Positions 22,072 through 34,209 of a stretch of 64,000 bases of DNA are shown here, one piece after another. Each line of letters begins with the position of its first letter. The first letter of the stretch is position 1. The translations under genes were made by a program, and so were the position numbers. The stretch comes from Primulina eburnea (lineage: Eukaryota > Streptophyta > Magnoliopsida > Lamiales > Gesneriaceae), in NCBI RefSeq assembly GCF_022965805.1, contig NC_133103.1, forward strand, positions 48,429,693 through 48,493,692. Direction: 5' to 3'. The notes beneath the pieces are model-generated. The model worked only from the letters and a program-made list of their open reading frames with translations. It did not search any database and was not told the DNA's origin.

Positions 22072-23375
22072 TGTTGGAATATTTCTTGTTCGCAATCTTG
22101 ATTTTAATGTTAACAAAACTTGTTTATTTGTTGCTAATGAGTTTACCTAAGTGCGCAGAAACTGAAACTGATCAAGCTTGAATTGATTAGTACCAAGCTT
22201 AAACTGAAGCTATTGAGACACAAACTGAAAGTGCCAACTGATTGATCAAACTGAACCAGTACAAACTGAAGTATCGAGAGCAGTTCAACTGATTGTCCAG
22301 TTGATAGGTTGTTCAGCAGAAGATGTTCAGAAGCCCGACGAGCTGATGAAATGTTCAACTGATGAAGAGCCCAACTGACCAGTTCAACTAAATCAGTGAA
22401 ATCAGTTCAGCTGACGAGTCAACTGATTTCACCTCACCAGTTCAAGACCTGTTCAACTGGCCAGTTCAGAACATCAGTTAGGAGCGAACCAGTTTACAGT
22501 TACGACAAGCTTAATCCAGCTGCGCACAAAGGTACAAAAGCTATTATACGATCAAGGTACAATAAGAGACGTTGCAGCAGCGCTTAACGCCAAATGTTCC
22601 AGATATCTATTTGAGGGAACACATTCAAACTATAACGGATTCATTCATTGAGTCTCACTTTACATTCAGTCAAACGCCTATAAATAAAGCCGAAGCTTAG
22701 TAAAGACGATGACGAGAGTTGACAAGTGAATATAAAATAAAGAGAGGGCACGCACAATTCTTATCAGCTTTGAAAAAGCATTAGAAGCATATTCGGGTAG
22801 TTTTCAGAGATCGGTTCTCACACACACACACACCACCACTCAAATTCAGTCTTGCACAAAGACGTTAAACTTGTGTATGTAGTCTTTCTCACATAGACGT
22901 TAAAGAAGTGTTGGCCGGAAGGTGCTGCCTTCAGTCTAGACTAGGAGTTCAGTTAGGCAGTGAGTAAGTTCTAAGCTGGGTGGGTTTGTACAAGTAGTTG
23001 TATAAATCAAAGTCTTCTAGTGGATCCTACCCGAGATGACGTAGGACCAGTTGAAATATCCGAATATCCATAAACATATCTCGTGTACTCTAATTGTTAA
23101 CCCCTAGCTTTAAACTGACTTGATGTATCTATCAGTTCAGTTCTCACCATAACTGAACTGATACATGCAAGAACTGATTCCCCTTAACTTCAGTTAATTA
23201 GTTACACAAGATTAAAAGCTTTAACCGATCAGTTTTCGTAGTATTTTCTGCTTGATTTTTAACCAAACTCGATTTAATTCATCGGTGTTAACATTTTTAG
23301 AACACGAACTATTGCAGCTCATTAGAAAATCTTGTGTTTGAAATGCCTTCAAAGGCACCAGCACACGATCCTTCA
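22072..23375 (+). repeat. 3' LTR of the non-autonomous copia-like element
   Basis: Starts TGTTGGAATATTTCTTG and ends CGATCCTTCA. It aligns with LTR1 along its whole length, with scattered substitutions and a shorter stretch near 22780 and 23080. The mismatches suggest an old insertion. Confidence 0.9.
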
Positions 23376-23824
23376 CACCAACTCTAGAACCCTATTCCTT
23401 CAAATTTTAACATGATATTGAAGATTCTCAACACCAAGAACAATTATCTTGTGATAGTGTTGTCTTGTGGTGTTTCAAGGAGAGGGGAGGCGTTTTCTCG
23501 GTGGTGGAGTAGGAGATCCGCAGCGCTGGTTTCTCAGATTTTCTGAAAATGGATATCTTTCGGTCGCTTTTTTTATATATAGAATGGGCGCTAGCGCTGA
23601 GTAAGTAACTGCGGTGCTAATTCCTCGACCTCGTCTGCGCGCGGCGCAGATAACTAACACCTAGGCGCTTTGCTGTTCGAAAGTCTAGCGCCGCGCCGCT
23701 GGATTCTTAGCGCCTAGACGTTACATATTCACATGTTCTGAGCGATGCGGCGCTGCTAACACCACTAAGCTTCGTTCCACGCCCGGTTCAACTTTTATCT
23801 GTATAATAGAACACGTATCAATGT
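23376..23824. other. GC-rich non-coding spacer of the Athila-like element
   Basis: Contains GCGCC/GGCGC-rich words at 23590-23760 in an otherwise AT-rich window, similar in style to 16400-16520. It follows the integrase C-terminus in sense order. No gene seen. Confidence 0.5.
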
Positions 23825-25244
23825 CTAATCATCACATGCAGAGTTCAATAACATAAAAATGCAAAAAAATAAAATGAAAATACTACTGAAAATAAAATAA
23901 AAATAGATAAAGAAAACGAAAACGAAAGCAATAAAAGATACTGGTTGGGTTGCCTTCCTACAAGCGCTTGGTTTAACGTCGTCAACCCGACTTTCACCAG
24001 TCTGGTTCAGTTCGCTCAAGCTAACAATGTAGATATTCCTTACTTCAGTCCAATAGTAAGGCTTAACCCGATGTCCGTTCACCTTGAAGGTTCTTCCATC
24101 ACTGCACTTTAGCTCGATAGCCCCATGAGGATACACGGTATCCACAGCAAATGGCCTTGACCAACGCGATTTCAGCTTACCAAGAAACAACTTCAGACGG
24201 GAATTGAATAATAGTACTTGTCTCGGTTTGAGTTTCTTTCGTACAATGAGTCTGTCATGCCACTTCTTGGCCCGCTCTTTGTAGATTTTGGCATTCTCAT
24301 ATTCTTCATTTCAAAATTCCTCCATCTCATTTAACTGTAGTTTTCTGACATCGCCAGAAGCCTTCAAGTCAAAGTCCAACTTCTTTACTGCCCAAAAATG
24401 CTGTGTGCTCCAATTCTAACGGCAAGTGGCATGCTTTCCCAAAGAATAGCTAGCCTATACGGAGACATCTCAATAGGTGTTTTGAATGAAGTTCGGTATG
24501 CCCACAGCCCATCATCCAACTTGAGTGCCCAATCCTTTCGGTTAATGTTGATTGTCTTCTCCAATATATGTTTAATTTCTCAGTTGGATATTTCAGCCTG
24601 TCCATTCGATTGAGGACGATATGTTATTCATTTTGTCTATTCAATTGAGGATGATATGCTAGTGTCACTTTGTGCTTCATACTGTATTTAACCAAAAGTG
24701 AGTTGAAAACTTTATTACAAAAATATGTACCTTCGTCACTTATGATGGCCCTCAGTGTTCCAAACCTGGTGAAGATATTCTTATGCACGAATTTAGCTAC
24801 AACATGAGCATCATTAGTATTGGTGGCAATTGCTTCCACCCATTTTGAGACATATCCACGGTTAGCAAAATGTAAGAATTACCAAAAAAAAGAGGGAAAT
24901 GGTCCTATGAAATCTATGCCCCAGACGTCAAAAAGTTCCACTTCCAATATATTTGTCAATGGTAATTCGCGACGTCGAGATATGTTTCCTAACATCTGAC
25001 ATTTATTACATGATTTCACTAGGGTATAGCTAGCTATCTTTAAACAAATTAGGCCAATAAAACCAGACTGCAATACCTTAGCCGCTGTTCGTGATGCCCC
25101 AAAATGTTCAACATATGGTGAAGAATGACATTTCTCCAGAATTTCCTGTGCTTCAACACCGTCCACACATCTTCTAATAACTTGGCAAACACATCTCTTA
25201 TACACGAAAGGATCATCCCAAAAAAAAAAAAAAATTGATATCAT
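23825..25244 (-). pseudogene. Athila-like integrase, broken
   Basis: Zinc-binding part at 25000-25130 ('CHSSPYVEHFGASRTA', 'SCNKCQMLGNI'), catalytic core start 'FDVWGIDFIGPFP' (about 24890-24930, first Asp), second part 'FGTLRAIISDEGTYFCN' (about 24740, second Asp) and 'YHPQLNRQNE' (about 24630, Glu present). The C-terminal tail '[22 protein letters not shown]' lies at 24110-24190, with 'NGHRVKPYY' at 24040. Frames change at about 24880, 24620 and 24200. A 12-bp word near 24603-24660 is locally repeated ('cattcgattgaggacgatatg' style), suggesting slippage. Confidence 0.85.
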
Positions 25245-25271
25245 GGAAGAACTTCTTTTTTTGATGATGGC

Positions 25272-27028
25272 TCAAATCCGGAGGGAGGGTACACAAGACA
25301 AAAAATTCGCAATATCTGCAAACCAAGGAAGTAAAGAGTTTACCTCGAAGGGTTGGAAGGGTTGCTCATCCAGAAACGTTTTATGTATAGCTCCTCCCTC
25401 TTCTTTCTTTTCCTCCAGCTCAAGTCTCGACAAGTGGTTTGCCACTTGATTCTCACTTCTTGTAGTAGCAAAATCCACCTTATCAAGCGTGATTTTGCAT
25501 CCTTCTTGGCGAATAGGTAGCGAATAGCTGCATGATTAGTAAAAAAAAACTACCTTTGTGCCGATCAAATAAGGCCTGAATTTGTCGAAAGCAAACACTG
25601 CTGAAAGCATCTCCTTCTCAGTCATAGTGTAATTTTGATGTGCGGCATCCGTTGTGCGGCTTGCGTAGTAGATTTCCCTAAACATCTTTTCCCATCTTTG
25701 GCCCAAGACATTGCCCACTGCATAATCACTCGCATCACACATTAGCTCAAAGGGCTCCTTCCAGTCAGACACTATGATAATCGGTGGTACAGTCACCAAT
25801 GCCTTCTTGATCTTCTCAAATGCCTGCAAACAATCATCATCAAAATTAAAGTATACTCTTTTTCAAGCAAATTACACAGAGATTTAGTGATCTTAGAGAA
25901 ATCTTTAATAAATCTACGATAAAACCCTGCATGTCCTAGAAAGCTCCTCATTCCTTTGATGTTTTTTGGTGGAGGAAGTTTCTCGATTGCAACCACTTTA
26001 GCCCAGTCTACCTAATCCCCTAGAAGACACTTTATGTCTAAGAACAATACCTTCTTGAACCATAAAATGGCATTTCTCCCAATTAAGAACTAGGTTCTTT
26101 TCTTAACATCTCTACAAAACAAGGGATAAGTTATGTAAACAATGATTAAATGAAGAGCCGAATACCGAGAAGTCGTCCATGAAGACTTCCATGATTTTCT
26201 CTACCATGTCTACGAATATGGCCATCATGCACCGCACCTCTGAAAAGTAGCAGGAACATTGCATAGCCCAAAATGCATTCTACTAAAAGCGATCGTGCCA
26301 TAGGGACACGTGAAAGTAGTCTTCTCCTGATCTTCTATAGCAATCTGGTTATAACCTGAATAACCATCTAAAAAGCAATAATGACAACAACCAGCAAGCC
26401 TTATCAAGCATTTGATTAATAAAAGACAATGGAAAATGATCTTAACATGTGGCATTGTTCAATTTTATATAATCAATACATACTCGCCAACCAGTTACAG
26501 TACGAGTATATATTAGTTCATCATTTTTATTACTAAACACAGTTATTCCACCTTTTTTAGATACAACTTGAACATGAGATATCCAACTATTGTCAGAAAT
26601 AACATAAATCACACCAGCATTTAACAATTTCAGTACCTCATTTTTTACAACTTTTTCATAGCTGGGTTCAACCTCCTCTGATGACCCAAATAAGGAGTAT
26701 ACGACTCCTCCATAAAAATTTTATGCATGCATTTAGTGGGGCTAATTTCCCTAATATCATAAATCGACCATCCTAAAACAGTCTTATATTTCCTCAACAC
26801 TCTCAATAGTTTATCTTTTTCATCACAAAAAAAGGAGGAAGAAATGATTACAGAATATGTCGACTTCTCACTTAAAAATGCATAGCAAATGTGGCTTGGT
26901 AGTTCCTTCAAGTCAGGGGAAGATGGTATTACCGCAGTTTTTCCATCTACATTCAACTTCTCAAGTGGCGCATCGTTTGTTCTATCTTTCAGCAATCCAT
27001 CAAGAGCCATGAGTTGCTCACTTCCCAA
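25272..27028 (-). pseudogene. Athila-like reverse transcriptase / RNase H, heavily broken
   Basis: From the N-terminus: 'LKELPSHICYAFL' and 'SPTKCMHKI' (26645-27028), 'VTGWRVCIDYIKLN' (about 26450-26490), 'YCFLDGYSGYNQI' (about 26345) with the first Asp, 'FGLCNVPATFQR' (about 26235), and the catalytic box 'FMDDFSVFGSSF' (about 26150-26185), intact. Then 'RSFLGHAGFYRRFIKDFSKI' (about 25900), RNase H 'FELMCDASDYAVG' (about 25720), and '[11 protein letters not shown]' (about 25430). At least six frame changes or stops. Family role: reverse transcription. Confidence 0.88.
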
Positions 27029-27146
27029 TCATCTTCATTAGCAGTTCCTGTAGCACCTATCAAACAACTCTCCAAAGGATCTCTAGTTCCTGAACAATCA
27101 AGAGATACACATTAGTCTATAAAAATACTTACATCATTCGATCTCT

Positions 27147-27467
27147 TCATGACATTATAGATATTAAAAATGACTGTTTTCCACCAACTCTCAAGGTGAG
27201 TTCAACCTTATGTACATCTATCAATGTCCTTCCAGTCGCCAGGAAAGGTCTCCCAAAGATTAATGGGGTATCACGATCCACTTCCATATCTAAAATCACA
27301 AAATCAGCATGACAAATAAATTTATCCATTTTTACCAGTACATCCCCAACGATTCCACGTGGATACGTGAGACTTCTGTCTGCAAGTTGTAAGGTGATAG
27401 CTGGATCTTTTAATTTTTGTGGCAGCTTCTTTTGCAGAATGGCGCTACACTCTTCAGTCAGCTTCAC
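27147..27467 (-). pseudogene. Athila-like protease region
   Basis: Frame with 'LQLADRSLTYPRGIVGDVLVKMD', 'DFVILDMEVDRDTPLIFGRPFL' and 'GRTLIDVHKVELTLRVGG', the typical Athila aspartic-protease C-terminal half. The active-site DxG part would lie upstream and is not visible in frame, so the domain is partial. Confidence 0.8.
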
Positions 27468-27479
27468 AGTCTCATACTC

Positions 27480-28785
27480 ATCCAGCTACCTCTTCTTTGA
27501 CATCACACATCTTTAATGAATTTTGCATAATTCGGCATTTGCTCCAAAGCATCGGCAAATGATATGTTGATGTGTATCTTCTTAAAAATCTCTAAGAATT
27601 TTGCAAACTGATCATCCAATTTTTTTTTTTTTGAACCTCTGAGGGTATGGAACAGTTGGCTTCAATATAGGAGGTCATTCGACTTCCACTTCAGCCTTGG
27701 ACTCCTCTGTTTTCTTCTCTTTTCTACCCTCAACCTCACTTTCTTCAACTGTCTTTTCACTTTCTGCTTTCTCCTTGGGTCTTTGTACCTCCAGTTCTTT
27801 TCCACTCTTCAAAGTGACTGCCTTGCACTGCTATTTTGGATACTAGGAAATTGACCCATGTTCTGATCTTTCAATGCGTTAGCCAACTGTCCGATTTGCA
27901 TTTGGCACCCATATTTCCTATGTGAGTCTCAGTCCTCGCAATTCTTTTTCCAGATTCAGTAACAAACGTTCCTACCAAATCCTCAAACGAAGGCTTTCCT
28001 TCTCCCTTTGATGTATTGAACATGAGTGGATGATTCAACACATTTTTATTACTTGCATATGAAAAATTCTCATGATTTCTAAACCAGGATGATAAGTATT
28101 AGGGGAAGGGTTACCTCGATATCCTCCATGGCCACCAAAGTTCATGTTGTTGATGTATTGAGCTTCTTCAGTAAGAGATGATTCTTCAACAATTATCGAT
28201 AGACCTTCAGTCTCTGTTGTGCTCACCTTATTCATAGCTGGTATTTGTGTGGTCAGCGCAGATACTTGAGCAGTGAGTGATGTAATAGTCATCTGCTCAA
28301 GCAAGTCATAAGCTTGATCAAGAGATTTGGCAAATATCGTGCCACCAGCCGCTGCATCCACTGTTCCTCGTGTCTGACCATTCAACCCGTTATAGAAAAG
28401 ATCAATCTGTACCCAGTCTTCAAAACCATGATTCGGGCACTTTCTCAGTAGCTCCTTGTAACTTTTCCATGCCTCATATATTTGCTCAAAGTCAGTCTGC
28501 CTAGAAGTGCTGATCTCAACGATTGGAGCCATCCTCTTGCTTGGTCCCTAAGAGAAAATAGAAACAAACGTAATATAATAATATCACCAGGAACGTTATT
28601 AATTTTTGATGTATCCGTGATCTCCAGGAAAATCCTCAAATGAACATGAGGATCAGAAGTAGCAGTTCCAACAAACTGGTTTTGTTGAACCATATTGATC
28701 AGAGCAGACTTCAGCTCGAAATTATTGGCGTTGATGGTTCCTCGAGCAATGCCAGAATAATGAGTATTGATCACTGGTCGGAAGT
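27480..28785 (-). pseudogene. Athila-like gag, N-terminally truncated
   Basis: Gag domain in two frames: 28445-28774 ('TINANNFELKSALINMVQQN', 'DPHVHLRIFLEITD', 'RDQARGWLQSL') and 28035-28532 ('FEQIYEAWKSYKELLRKCPNHG', 'LFYNGLNGQTRGTVDAAAGG'). The gag-protease linker keeps 'NISFADALEQMPNYAKFIKDV' near 27510-27570. The sequence ends abruptly mid-gag at about 28785, where kinesin-12 exon sequence begins. The gag N-terminus, leader, PBS and 5' LTR of this element are absent. Confidence 0.85.
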
Positions 28786-28859
28786 GATCGGTTGGCTTCT
28801 AGCTCCAATCTGAGATCGGTTTGAGCAAGAGATCGGTTGGCTTCTAGCTCCAATCTGAG
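28786..28859. repeat. 45-bp direct duplication at the Athila / kinesin junction
   Basis: The 29-bp word starting 'gatcggttggcttctagctc' occurs at 28786 and again at 28831, so the coding units repeat 'RLELEANRSL'. The Athila gag joins immediately to the left of the first unit. Confidence 0.85.
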
Positions 28860-31136
28860 TTCTTCTACTAGGGAAATCCACTTACTCTCTACTTCAATCC
28901 ATTGAGCTCTCTCCATCTGAAGTTTCTCCTCAGCATTTTCAGTCAACTCTGGAATGGTGCACAAAGGTGGAGCCACTTTCGAATCAAGCGAATGTGTAAG
29001 TTGCAGGAGAGGAGTTTGTCTTTTGGATGCCTTAGGCTGTGACGATTGAGCTCTTAAGTCTTGTATTTCTTCCAACAAAACATCCATTTCCCCCAAGTCA
29101 AAGAAATTTTGATATCTTTCTAATTCATCTTGAACTCTTTTTTGCTCGATTATTGTTCTCAAAACATCAGGATGATTATCATATTGTTCCCGAAGAATAT
29201 GTAAGTATAAAATAAATTGTAGATGAATAATATCTTCTCATATTGCAGTTTGCAAAAAACCTAAAAAAAGAAGGGGAAAAAAAGCAAATGCGTGCCTTGT
29301 GTTCATGAGTTAGTGATAATAGCTCATCCTCCATGAAATCTTCAGTATGCAGCACTCCATCCATCAGGCTCTCAAGGCGAGCAATTTTATCTTCACGAGT
29401 TCGACCAATTATTGCATTACATTCTCTTTCGTGTTTGTATTGTTGGATCTGTGTTCATGTTTAGAAGAGGTCAATAACATCAAAATACCTTGCAAGTCAG
29501 TAGTTTGTTTGGAACATATCTCCTCTAATGCCATCTCTCTATGAATTGGCCCTGCCAAGACCTTTTCTACTGCCTGAAGTTAAATGAAATAAGTACATGT
29601 AAGAAAAGATAAATAGAAATAAAACAGAAATCCTGCTTATGGCCATTATCTTCATCACTAAGCTCTGGCTGTAAATTTCTGGCCTTGCATGCATGACACA
29701 AAGGTTCTTGTGTATCATTTTCTAGGGACTCTTCTGTTGTAGACATAGTTTGAACACCTGCATCAACTTTTATAACTAGCATTGCTTCAACGGGCATGCA
29801 TGAGAATCTGAATGTTGACCTTCTCAGGGCTCTCAATTATTTTAATCCCATGCTGGAGAGTGGAAACCAATTGATCATTGGACATAAAACAATTTTTGCA
29901 ATTAGAAAAGAGACTTCGAACAAAAGCTGTTGGAAGGCTTTGCTACGGATACTTGTGAAGCCTCATAGTTACTCAGACGAGTGACACTCTGAGAAGCTGA
30001 CGCAGTTGATGAGGTTCTAAGACTTTTCCTGCTGCAATTCAGTCTTGGAGAAACACTAGGTGTTGGAGACTTCAGAATTGGGGAAACACAAGACGGAATC
30101 ATACTGGGAATAAAAGTTTCACCATCTTTAGCACAATTTATAGACTTCTCAAGAGTGTTCTCAGTTTCTGAAGATAACTGTATTGAGGGGCATGGCAGCA
30201 GTGACTTCCTCGGCCCACAAGAAGAATTGTCAAGTGTCAGTCATCTCTGAGTTTTTTTTAATGTTCCCATGAATTATGAGTTTAGTTTTATCCTCGTCAA
30301 CTGTTTCAAATGATTCATCCTCCATATCCACATCTAAATCCTCGTAACCTTGTTTACCGGAACATGAATTTTTTATCTCAGGCCGAGCTTCCTCAACACT
30401 TCTATCTTTAGAAACTCCAGGCTGTGAACATTCAATTTCACGAGCACCCAAACTTTTATTTGCTTCACCAACTTCTTCACCTTCCATCAGAATTTCCATT
30501 TCTGCATCTCCGTCATCATCACGATGAGGCAATGTCAATGGCCGGTTGAGACTAAATTTCAGGAGGTTGAGACTTCTCCGTGCATTCCATCCAGTTGCAT
30601 AGGCGCATTTTGGCCTGCTTGATTGCCATTGGTCTTCATTCGATGGAGTTCATCCTGTCAAGTAATAGAGAGAACACAATGAGTCGTCTGCATTCAGTGT
30701 TTTCTTTCCATGAGTTCGACATCTTGATATAAAATAATCTTACCAACTAGAGAAAAATACAAAAATTACCTTCAGTTGTCGTATAACTTCTCTCAAGACA
30801 TTTACATCATCCTACATTTCTTTATTTACAATTGCTTTATTTTTTATTGCCTTCGCACGCTGTGCAAACCTTAGTGTGCTGAAAGTTTCGCTCTTACAGC
30901 TTCAATATAGAACAGAATTTCAATTAGAGTTACAAGGACAGCTTCAATGTCGGAAACCAAAAATGGTAGACATGGCTTCTATATCACCTTTGAGATGGAG
31001 AAACTGCACATATCATCCCAAGTTTGGCAATCCCGCCGGGGATTCCTGCAGTAAGAATGTCAACTTGGAATCCCTGTAGGGTATGTGTCTATGCTTCCCT
31101 GTCTGAGAAACTTCTGCAAGAATATTTTTCAAGTTC
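28786..31136 (-). pseudogene. KIN12: Kinesin-12 pseudogene, 3' block (exons after the Reina insertion)
   Basis: Exon estimates: 30988-31136 ('[21 protein letters not shown]', then a 1-nt frameshift before 'CAVSPSQ'); 30770-30899 ('CKSETFSTLRFAQRAKAIKN', TAG, 'DDVNVLREVIRQLK'); about 29600-30654 (acidic linker and 'PSCVSPILKSPTPSVSPRLN', 'ALRRSTFRFSC', 'KVDAGVQT', with frame changes near 30540, 30240, 29900 and 29820); 29489-29573 ('AVEKVLAGPIHREMALEE'); 29296-29448 ('[18 protein letters not shown]', intact, donor GC); 28786 to about 29197 ('ELERYQNFFDLGEMDVLLEE', intact). The last exon breaks off in a coiled-coil part and continues as Athila gag. Confidence 0.88.
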
Positions 31137-31149
31137 CTGAAAATTTCAT

Positions 31150-32304
31150 ACATATGAAATCAGCAAGAGTACAATCCAAATCCAAATCCAAATCCCAAAT
31201 AGAATAAAAAGAAAGTAGATCAAGAGGGTAATGCTACACTACCGAACTATTTTACAAGCTGATATTCAATTAAACTTAACTTAACAAAATGCCGAAAGAT
31301 GAAAAAATTGAGAAAAAAATTAGTATAAGATTGAGCACTTTACCTAAAACTATAGCTAGCAGTAATGATATAGTTTATTTGCTGTTTTATATAAAACTAT
31401 ATCTAACTGCAATGGTATAGCTCAAGTTTTTTAAACCGTACACGTATCAATCAAACTTGTTATGCTTCTCGTTTCCAAACAATCCACATTCCTATAATCA
31501 CACCAATTTACAACTCACTGGAATCAAATATTTGGCATTGACTTTGATATCAATTATTTAACATCGTTAGTAGTAATTGTATAATTCAAATATTTGTAAC
31601 CATAGAACAGTCGAAACATCATATTCCAATCGTTGAGGTAACCATTTTTCCCCAGACACCTACTTTATGAACAAGAAAGAAATGACTGTCAAATATAAAT
31701 TTCTACTATAATTCATTTGTCTTTCCTTCACTCTCATTAACATGTCAAATTTATAACCCAAGCATGAAAGCTCAGTAAAAGAGAAGTTATTGGATTCAGA
31801 GATAGTCAATATAAGTTTCAGAAGAATTTAAAGTATTGTTTGCATACATTAACGCATTATAAATAAGTATGATAACTTGTGGTGTCTAAAGGAAGGATAT
31901 AGAACAGACAAAAACGGTCATGCTATCTATCATAAAACATGTCAATTTTGTACTTTTACCACTGTACCTTCAGTTTCAAATTTCATCACCTTTGTATGCA
32001 ACTAACATTTTAGAGCTTTCAATTTTGAATTTTCCATGAAAATCTGAAAGAATTCTTGATCTAAAACTTTTCGTTTGTTTGATTCACACCAATCTCTGTT
32101 ACAATTTATGCTTCTTAATTAAAAATCCAATCAGGAAGTTATAAGCTCTCTACTTGGGACATATATCAACTGGGTGAATATTTGCAGTCAATGTGTATTG
32201 GAAAAAGGATCATCCAGTGATCTATGACACAACTGAAGTGAAATGTATTGCTACTCTCATTATCAATTACTGTCTCTAATAAGGATCAGAACTGAAATGT
32301 ATTA
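31150..32304. other. Kinesin-12 pseudogene intron, part left of the Reina insertion
   Basis: AT-rich non-coding DNA with 'taaaactatagctag' style repeats near 31350-31400. At 32246-32283 'tattgctactctcattatc' resembles 37362-37400 on the other side of the inserted element, so the target held a short tandem duplication. No gene seen. Confidence 0.6.
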
Positions 32305-32735
32305 TGTTATGAGTACGGGTAAAGGACGGGTTATGGGTCGGTGAAGAGGTTGATCGTTTAATTCTGAGATTTGTTTGTGGTTTTTTCTACCTTGTCTACC
32401 TATTTTTTCGGATGTTCGAGGCTCGTTTGAGAGAACCTCGCGATCTCAATATTAGCTAAATTTTTGAGAAAAACTTAATGTTCCCATTTCTTTCATCAGC
32501 ACCCCTTTAAATACAAGATAAACATTGAATTGGCATCCAAGAATTCTGCCCATTATTCCCCTATCTAAGCTCGAGATTCTAGCATTTATTAAAGGAAAGT
32601 AAATAAAATTTAATCAATCTCATTCCTTATTTTCTAAACTTTCCATGAGTAAACCTTTGATATAGCACATCATTGATTTTTGCTGCTCGATTCTTGTTTG
32701 AGTTGGGCTGTCCCCCATGGATTGCGTCCCCGACA
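32305..32735 (-). repeat. 3' LTR of the Reina-like element
   Basis: 431 bp; in sense orientation it begins TGTCGGGGACGCAATCC and ends ...TACTCATAACA. The polyprotein frame reads about 36 codons into this LTR before its stop at 32627. A TATA-like 'ctttaaatacaag' (plus strand, 32504) occurs in both LTRs. Confidence 0.93.
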
Positions 32736-34209
32736 TCTGCCTCCCCTTGGAAATCGTGGTTGTCCTCAAACACGAAGGAGGGGAAGCGAGCTGTGAGCAT
32801 GGCAGCGTCTTCCCAAGAAGCTTCTGCAGGCGACAGGCCCTCCCAATGCACTAAAACTTCAGATTTGCCTTGGTTCGTGCGTTTTGTCCAGTACTGCCAT
32901 TGGTGAAGGCTGAAATGCTTCCAAGGGAGGGGGAGGAAGCACTGGATTGGAGAAGGAACCGCCTTTAAACTTCTTCAAGGATGAGACATGAAAAATTGGG
33001 TGGGTCCTCGAGTTCTCTGGAAGGTGTAGCTTGTAAGCCACTTGCCCTACTTTGGCTAACACCTTAAATGGGCCGTAGTAGCGAGGGGAAAGCTTTGCAT
33101 TGCCTCTGGTTGCTAAGCTTTGCTGTCGATAGGTTGGAAGCTTGAGAAGTACCAAATCCCCTTCCTTGAACTCCACGTCCCTGTGTTTCTTGTCATAATG
33201 CAGCTTCATAACATTCTGAGCTTGTAGCAAGCGATCACGAGCTTGGCGTAACAGTTGGTCACGCTGTTTCCAGACGTGCTTGGCCGGGGAGATAAGACCG
33301 AATGCTTGGTGGTTGGCGACCATAAACGATCTCAAAAGGGTTGGCCTTAAGAGCTGTGTGAAAGCGTGTGTTATAGCAAAATTCTGCCATGCTAGCCATT
33401 CAAACCATTTATTCGGTTGATCACTCGTAAAGCACCTCAAATACATTTCTAGGATGCGATTTATCGCCTCGGTTTGTCCGTCGGTTTGGGGATGATAAGC
33501 TGAGCTGAAACACAGTTTGGTGCCACTCAAATGAAAGAGTTCCTGCCAAAAAGAGCTTCTGAAGGTTACGTCTCGATCGCTTACTATTGTTTCGGGTAGC
33601 CCATGTAACTTGAAGATGATGTCGAAAAAGATTTTGGCGACTGAAACATGGATGGGCTAAGCCAATGAAGTGAGCATATTTAGAAAAACGATCGATAACC
33701 ACGAAAATTACAGTCTTCCCTTGTGAGGTAGGCAACCCTTCGATGAAATCCATTGAAATGTCGGCCCAAATGTAGTAAGGGATGGGCAAAGGTTGTAGGA
33801 GTCCAGCTGGCTTCATTGCTTCCGTTTTGTTACGTTGGCATGTGGAACAATTAGACACTACTGTTTGGACTTGACGTTTCATCCCTGGCCAATAAAAATC
33901 ACATTTTATGCTGTGGAGAGTGCGTTGGTAGCCTTCATGACAACCTTCATGTACCATTGCAATAATAGAAGCAGTCAGTGGTGATTGTGGAGGAAGGTAG
34001 ATTTTGGATTTAAACCACAGAATGTCTTTTTTAACTTCCCATGGTCCGAAAGCCTCTCCATCGTGAACTTCTCGAATTATGCGTTGTACTTCTGGTGTAT
34101 TAGAGTGTGCTTCTCTGATGGCTGCCAGAAAATCCCATTGTGGTTTCGAAATGGCCATCAAAACAGCCCTCCTCCTCGCCTCGGCGTGAAAGTGCGTCTG
34201 CCACGACAT
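32627..34209 (-). pseudogene. Reina-like integrase and chromodomain
   Basis: HHCC region in 33800-33970 ('HEGCHEGYQRTLHSIKCDFYW', 'CSTCQRNKTE'), core with 'ISMDFIEGLPTSQG' (first Asp, about 33750), '[16 protein letters not shown]' (about 33480) with the catalytic Glu present, GPF/Y-like 'LSPRYYGPFKVL' (about 33070-33100), and a chromodomain 'MHWEGLSPAEASWEDA' at about 32810-32850. Frame changes near 33640 (before the second Asp), 33360 and 32860 disable it. The C-terminal end lies inside the 3' LTR. Confidence 0.9.
32736..32752 (-). other. Polypurine tract of the Reina-like element
   Basis: Minus strand reads TTCCAAGGGGAGGCAGA immediately before the LTR start TGTCGGGG. Confidence 0.75.

Larger units (their letters stand above)
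19741..23375 (+). mobile_element. Non-autonomous copia-like LTR retrotransposon (no coding region)
   Basis: Two LTRs of 1380 bp (19741-21120) and 1304 bp (22072-23375) flank a 951-bp interior. The PBS follows LTR1 (21121-21134) and a purine tract ending GAGGGAGAT precedes LTR2. The 5-bp flanks CATCA (19736-19740) and CACCA (23376-23380) agree at four of five positions, as expected for an aged target duplication. The interior has only short AT-rich frames and no gag or pol motif, so the element must have moved with proteins from a relative. It is inserted into the Athila-like element. Confidence 0.88.
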
